A stretch of 10,012 nt of DNA, taken from assembly GCF_009711475.1 (NCBI RefSeq), contig NZ_SMMD01000832.1, forward strand, positions 1 to 10,012. The letters are read 5' to 3'. The translations under genes were made by a program, and so were the position numbers. Each line of letters begins with the position of its first letter. The stretch's first letter is position 1. This document shows, piece after piece, positions 6,402 to 10,012 of this stretch. The notes beneath the pieces are model-generated. The model searched no databases and was not told the origin of the DNA. It saw nothing but the letters and a program-made list of their open reading frames with translations. The stretch comes from Fulvivirga aurantia. GTDB lineage: Bacteria; Bacteroidota; Bacteroidia; Cytophagales; Cyclobacteriaceae.

Positions 6402-8609
6402 TTATCTACTCGGAAATGCCAGATAAAAAGTAGTGCCGTGCTTTGGCTTACTTTTCACCCATATTCTTCCATTATGCTTTTCAACGATACGTTTCACAAT
6501 CGCCAATCCCACACCGCTGCCTTCTATTTCTGATGTATCTTTCAGGCGATAGAATAGGTTAAATATTTTATCTGATTCAGACTCTTGCATCCCTATGCCA
6601 TTGTCTTTAATGCTATAGATTACTTCTTTATCATTTTTTTCACTATCAATCACGATTTCAGGCACTTTACCGTCTGAATATTTTATCCCATTGTCCAACA
6701 AATTGCTAAACACCTGATTGATCATCACTCTATTTCCCTGTAATGGTATAAGACTACTATTACACCTGATTTGTACATCCTTTTCAGCGTATTTACTTTC
6801 CAGGTCGTTGGCTATTTCTTTGATTAATTCAGTCATATCAATAGAAGTACTGTCCTGAATTTCTCCTCTTATTTTTGAGTACTCTAAAATATCCTGAATC
6901 ATCCCAGTCATCTTCTCAGCATTTCTTTTGGCGCGTTGTAAGTAATCTAGCTGAGAAGCCTCGATGTCTTCATTCATCATCATAAAAACATCTAAAAAAC
7001 CAATCATTGCTGTCAGAGGTGTTTTCAGGTCGTGCGATATGGTATAACTAAAAGTATCGAGTTCATCATAAGCCCGGCTTAGCTGCTCATTGAGCTTCCT
7101 TATTTCATTGGCTTTTTTGGTGATTACGTAATTCACCTGATCAATAAGCTTATCTGCGGTTTCTACCTCAAGGTTGGTCCAAGAATCCGATTGGTTTGTT
7201 ACTGTCTCTCTCCACTCATCAAAAGAAGCTCGTGGCGTAAGTTTTTTGACACCTTTTTCATCTACCTCTAGTATCTTTTCTGGCTTTCCGGCCCAGCTTA
7301 CTTCTTTTATTTTTTCAGGCTTAAACCAAATGATATATTCCATCAATTCATGAGAAATGACGGCTGCCAAAATACCGCTACCCACATCTTTAAAATCAAT
7401 ACCATCTTTGTAGTGCTTACTTATCGATGATGTTTTATAGACCTTGTGTGGTTTTTCTGATTTTAACCATTGGCTGAGCGCTTTAATTTGATCATGTGAG
7501 GGTGTACTTCCCGTGGTATGTATTTTACCGTCAAATACCAGGGCTGCACCGTGCGCAGAGTTAATATCGAGCAGCGTAACATCATTATCAAAAAGTCCCA
7601 TCTTCACGTCAAGCCTATGCTCCATCTGTAAATTCAGGCTGTCTAAACAATGCTCATACTTCTTTTCTAACACCAACGATTCGTTATCACTTTTATAAGA
7701 CAGTGCCGTAGAAAACAACTGAGAAATCAGCTTTCCGGCCTTACGTGTCATGTAATCAATATGCTTCGGAGAGTAATTATGGCAGGCAATAAGCCCCCAT
7801 AATTCGCCATTTTTCAAAAGAGATATACTGAAGCTACTGGTGACACCCATATTTTTCAGGTACTGAATATGAACAGGTGATATAGCTCGCATTTCTGCAA
7901 AAGAAAGATCTATTGGTTCTTTCGATTTTGAAAGGATATCAACAGGTGCATCATTTACATTACTAATAATGCGTGTCAGATTTTTTTTATACAATTCTCT
8001 GGCCTGGGGTGGTATGTCAGATGCGGGATAGTGAAGGCCCAGATATGCTTCTAAATCAGAGCGCTTATCCTCAGCTATTACCTCTCCATGCCAGTCTTCC
8101 CAAAAACGGTAAACCATTACCCGGTCATAGCCAATAACCTCTCTAATCTGGTTGGCCAGCGTCTGCATCATTCCGTTAATGCTATTATTATTCTGGATTT
8201 CTACAACAGATTTACCTAAAAGTAACTCGGTGTCTACTTCTGGCTTACTCTGCTCTATTCTTTCCAGCTCCAGTAAGATTTTGTCTTCACCGGATGGAGA
8301 TATTATGAGGTAGTAAAGCTCCTCACCGATTACTATTCTATAGGGATTGTTGTTTTCATAAGTCGCACCCGCCTTACTGGCTTTAAGTATATCTTCAAGT
8401 GAGGCCGGAGAGATATTCAGTGCCTGATCCAGCTCTCTTACAGAAGTTCCTAAGATTGCATCGACCGAGAGTATGTCGTTAAAATTATCGCTTAGGTAAA
8501 GTACATTTAAACTTTTATTATCCAGGCCTATGAGGTGTCCGTTGCTTTGAATCTGCCCCGGAATATGAATTGGTTCGTTTTCGCAATCTATAAACTGCTC
8601 TTTTTGCAT
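6402..8609 (-). CDS. bphP: bacteriophytochrome sensor histidine kinase
   Basis: This 735-aa red/far-red photoreceptor kinase is complete. Cys9 in DCENEPIHIPGQIQ is in the position of the biliverdin-attaching Cys of bacteriophytochromes. A PAS domain (about 10-120) is followed by a GAF domain (about 135-305) with DRVMVYRF (162-169), PASDIP (195-200), SPVH (His247) and the chromophore-side ACHN (His277). The PHY domain (about 320-490) has the tongue motifs WAG (439-441) and PRASF (459-463). A signalling helix leads to HisKA with SHDLKTPL (phospho-acceptor His526). The HATPase shows the N box SNLLDN (635-640), DNGIG (669-673), FYRL (686-689) and GSGVG (697-701). No receiver domain is fused and no response regulator is encoded nearby. 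It is the first gene of an operon with the heme oxygenase, 17 nt downstream. The ATG at 8607-8609 places the Cys correctly. It should be cytoplasmic, as no membrane segment is visible. Confidence 0.97.
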   Translation of the reverse strand: MQKEQFIDCENEPIHIPGQIQSNGHLIGLDNKSLNVLYLSDNFNDILSVDAILGTSVRELDQALNISPASLEDILKASKAGATYENNNPYRIVIGEELYYLIISPSGEDKILLELERIEQSKPEVDTELLLGKSVVEIQNNNSINGMMQTLANQIREVIGYDRVMVYRFWEDWHGEVIAEDKRSDLEAYLGLHYPASDIPPQARELYKKNLTRIISNVNDAPVDILSKSKEPIDLSFAEMRAISPVHIQYLKNMGVTSSFSISLLKNGELWGLIACHNYSPKHIDYMTRKAGKLISQLFSTALSYKSDNESLVLEKKYEHCLDSLNLQMEHRLDVKMGLFDNDVTLLDINSAHGAALVFDGKIHTTGSTPSHDQIKALSQWLKSEKPHKVYKTSSISKHYKDGIDFKDVGSGILAAVISHELMEYIIWFKPEKIKEVSWAGKPEKILEVDEKGVKKLTPRASFDEWRETVTNQSDSWTNLEVETADKLIDQVNYVITKKANEIRKLNEQLSRAYDELDTFSYTISHDLKTPLTAMIGFLDVFMMMNEDIEASQLDYLQRAKRNAEKMTGMIQDILEYSKIRGEIQDSTSIDMTELIKEIANDLESKYAEKDVQIRCNSSLIPLQGNRVMINQVFSNLLDNGIKYSDGKVPEIVIDSEKNDKEVIYSIKDNGIGMQESESDKIFNLFYRLKDTSEIEGSGVGLAIVKRIVEKHNGRIWVKSKPKHGTTFYLAFPSR

Positions 8610-8636
8610 TACACAAGAGTTTTTGAAGAGAATAAG

Positions 8637-8653
8637 TAAACTTAATAAACTTA
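8637..8653 (-). promoter_or_regulatory. tandem TAAGTTTA elements upstream of bphP
   Basis: On the minus strand TAAGTTTA occurs twice with a 9-base period, 28-44 bases before the bphP start. Each copy differs from the Bacteroidota -7 consensus TAnnTTTG only in the last base. They could be alternative -7 boxes or a small direct-repeat operator. No matching -33 TTTG at the right distance was found, so this is a weak candidate in an AT-rich spacer. Confidence 0.25.
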
Positions 8654-8768
8654 TAGGTTTAGTACGAATGCTATCTAATAATAGAAGCAGACAAGTGCAT
8701 GTAACACTATACGTTTAAATTAATTCCTTATATATATGATAAATCACATGAAGGTAATTTCATTGAAA

Positions 8769-8800
8769 CAAAAAAATCCCCAACCTTTCGATTGGGGATC
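8769..8800 (-). terminator. rho-independent terminator of mdh
   Basis: On the minus strand a perfect 8-bp stem, ATCCCCAA pairing with TTGGGGAT (8792-8799 with 8776-8783), closes an 8-base loop. It is followed by a run of T residues (forward-strand A run 8770-8776). It lies 25 bases past the mdh stop in the right orientation. It therefore ends the mdh transcript and insulates the bphP operon from it. Confidence 0.88.
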
Positions 8801-8824
8801 TTATATATAGGGATTTGTAATTGC

Positions 8825-9745
8825 TTAAAGCAATCCGTTTGTTTTCTTCACGGCTTCAGCACTTTCTTTTAGCTTAGCTTTTTCAGCATCATCAAGTTCG
8901 ATCTCAACGATTTTTTCGATACCGTTTCTACCGATTATAGCGGGCACACCAATAGAAATGTCGTTTAAACCATACTCACCTTCTAGCAAGCAAGAGCAAG
9001 GGAACATTTTCTTCGTGTCGCAAGCAATCGCCTGTACCATCGCTGATACTGCAGCACCCGGTGCGTACCATGCAGAAGTACCAAGTAATTTAGTAAGTGT
9101 AGCACCACCTACTTTGGTCTCTTCCATCACATAGTTAAGCTTATCTTCACTCAAAAATTTAGAAACAGGTACACTATTTCTTGTAGCAAGGCGAGTCAAA
9201 GGAATCATACCTGTATCGCTATGTCCACCGATTACCATACCATCAACATCTGACGCAGGGCACTCAAGGGCCTCAGATAATCTGTACTTAAATCTGGCAG
9301 AGTCTAAAGCTCCACCCATACCTATAATTCTGTTTTTAGGCAATCCTGTTGATTGGTGAGCAAGGTAAGTCATCGTATCCATTGGGTTAGATACTACGAT
9401 GATGATTACGTTTGGAGAGTGCTTGATCAGATTTTCTGATACCTGCTTTACAATACCAGCATTGGTAGAGATCAACTCCTCACGTGTCATACCCGGTTTT
9501 CTAGGGATACCTGAAGTGATCACCGCGATATCACTATCAGCAGTTTTTGTGTAATCGTTGGTTGTACCAGTAATTTTAGTATCAAAACTGTTGAGTGATG
9601 CAGTCTGCATCAAATCCATGGCCTTACCTTCTGCAAAACCTTCTTTGATATCGATAAGTACTACTTCTGAAGCAAAGTCTTTGATAGCGATGTACTCAGC
9701 ACAGCTTGCTCCTACAGCTCCTGCACCTACTACGGTAATTTTCAT
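8825..9745 (-). CDS. mdh: malate dehydrogenase (LDH-like, NAD-dependent)
   Basis: This 306-aa protein interconverts malate and oxaloacetate with NAD in the TCA cycle; it is cytoplasmic. The Rossmann start MKITVVGAGAVGAS gives the GxGxxG loop (7-12), and Asp32 closing strand VVLID selects NAD. The mobile substrate loop GIPRKPGMTR holds Arg82 and Arg88. Asn120 is in VVSNPMDT. The catalytic Asp148-Arg151 lie in ALDSARF and His175 in GGHSDT. The Arg in the first loop position and the LDH-like layout match the type common in Bacteroidota and Chlorobi rather than the E. coli-like type. The motif after the catalytic His reads GGHSDTGMIPL, with Ser where Gly is more usual. The length is normal (about 305-315). 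It has its own promoter-like box and terminator, so it is probably monocistronic. Confidence 0.96.
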   Translation of the reverse strand: MKITVVGAGAVGASCAEYIAIKDFASEVVLIDIKEGFAEGKAMDLMQTASLNSFDTKITGTTNDYTKTADSDIAVITSGIPRKPGMTREELISTNAGIVKQVSENLIKHSPNVIIIVVSNPMDTMTYLAHQSTGLPKNRIIGMGGALDSARFKYRLSEALECPASDVDGMVIGGHSDTGMIPLTRLATRNSVPVSKFLSEDKLNYVMEETKVGGATLTKLLGTSAWYAPGAAVSAMVQAIACDTKKMFPCSCLLEGEYGLNDISIGVPAIIGRNGIEKIVEIELDDAEKAKLKESAEAVKKTNGLL

Positions 9746-9787
9746 ATTTTATTTATGGTTTGAATTAGAAAAGGATTATTTGGAGTG

Positions 9788-9795
9788 CAAATTTA
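9788..9795 (-). promoter_or_regulatory. candidate -7 box (TAAATTTG) of mdh
   Basis: The minus strand reads TAAATTTG, an exact TAnnTTTG match, 42 bases before the mdh ATG, giving a leader of roughly 35 nt. About 20 bases further upstream is ATTTAG, an imperfect version of the -33 TTTG. The position directly before a highly expressed housekeeping gene makes this the most credible promoter in the window. Confidence 0.5.
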
Positions 9796-9874
9796 AAGAA
9801 TAGGCCTGACTTCGCTAAATAGACCGTAATAAAACATTTAATAAATCTAAATCGATTGCAGCCTGTTGCTTAAT

Positions 9875-10012
9875 CTACTTTTTGTAAAGCTGTGCAAGGT
9901 TAAAGAAGCCCATTGAAGATTTATAGGCTTTGAAAAGATTGGCGTTGTAATCGCTATAGATTTTAGTGAGCGACTCGAGCATTTTTGCTTTCACCTCAAG
10001 GTGGCTATCAAA
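9875..10012 (-). CDS. C-terminal end of an unidentified protein (5' part beyond window)
   Basis: On the minus strand a frame is open from the window edge to TAG at 9875-9877, giving 45 residues. It reads FDSHLEVKAKMLESLTK at the start and ends MGFFNLAQLYKK. The piece is rich in Lys, Leu and aromatic residues and is probably a helical tail; no motif is recognisable. It is taken as coding because the frame is open over its whole length and has protein-like composition, with Lys-rich ends typical of the phylum. It is read in the same direction as mdh, 129 bases upstream of it, and the mdh promoter box lies between them. Family and function are unknown. Confidence 0.6.
   Translation of the reverse strand, partial: FDSHLEVKAKMLESLTKIYSDYNANLFKAYKSSMGFFNLAQLYKK

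Noticed and set aside
8748..8810. Plus-strand 20-aa frame upstream of bphP and across the mdh terminator
   Set aside because: It reads through the terminator hairpin, whose structure explains the sequence; composition is not protein-like.
9558..9803. Plus-strand 81-aa frame opposite the start of mdh
   Set aside because: It is a shadow of the mdh N-terminal codons and runs into the mdh promoter region.

Overview
The window looks like a chromosomal segment of a Bacteroidota bacterium, probably of the Cytophagales type. The grounds are moderate-to-low GC, start codons without clear Shine-Dalgarno sequences, promoter-like TAnnTTTG (-7) motifs, and the character of the proteins. No mobile element, CRISPR array, rRNA or tRNA was found. 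Species cannot be assigned from the sequence alone.

Left part, plus strand. The window opens inside a TlpA/thioredoxin-like oxidoreductase (WCAPC active site). Next comes a tightly coupled pair: a MoxR-type AAA+ ATPase and a VWA-domain protein whose start lies one base after the ATPase stop. A 373-bp spacer follows. It holds a previously easy-to-miss 31-codon minus-strand frame for a single-pass membrane peptide, and a rho-independent-type terminator. After it come a UbiB/AarF/ABC1-family atypical kinase with two C-terminal membrane helices and a lipoprotein with two GxxH motifs resembling the TraB/TIKI/ChaN superfamily.

Right part, minus strand, convergent with the left. Read in the direction of transcription there is the C-terminal end of an unidentified protein, then malate dehydrogenase (mdh) with its own promoter-like box and a strong terminator. 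Then comes a two-gene light-sensing operon: a bacteriophytochrome histidine kinase (PAS-GAF-PHY-HisKA-HATPase, with the N-terminal biliverdin Cys) followed 17 nt later by a heme oxygenase. The logic is self-contained: the oxygenase cleaves heme to biliverdin, which the phytochrome binds. No response regulator is encoded in the window, so the phosphorelay partner must lie elsewhere.

Most genes are recognisable families. The least explained items are the 31-aa membrane peptide lying antisense to the possible 3' extension of the MoxR/VWA transcript, the GxxH lipoprotein, and the MoxR/VWA pair itself, whose client is unknown.
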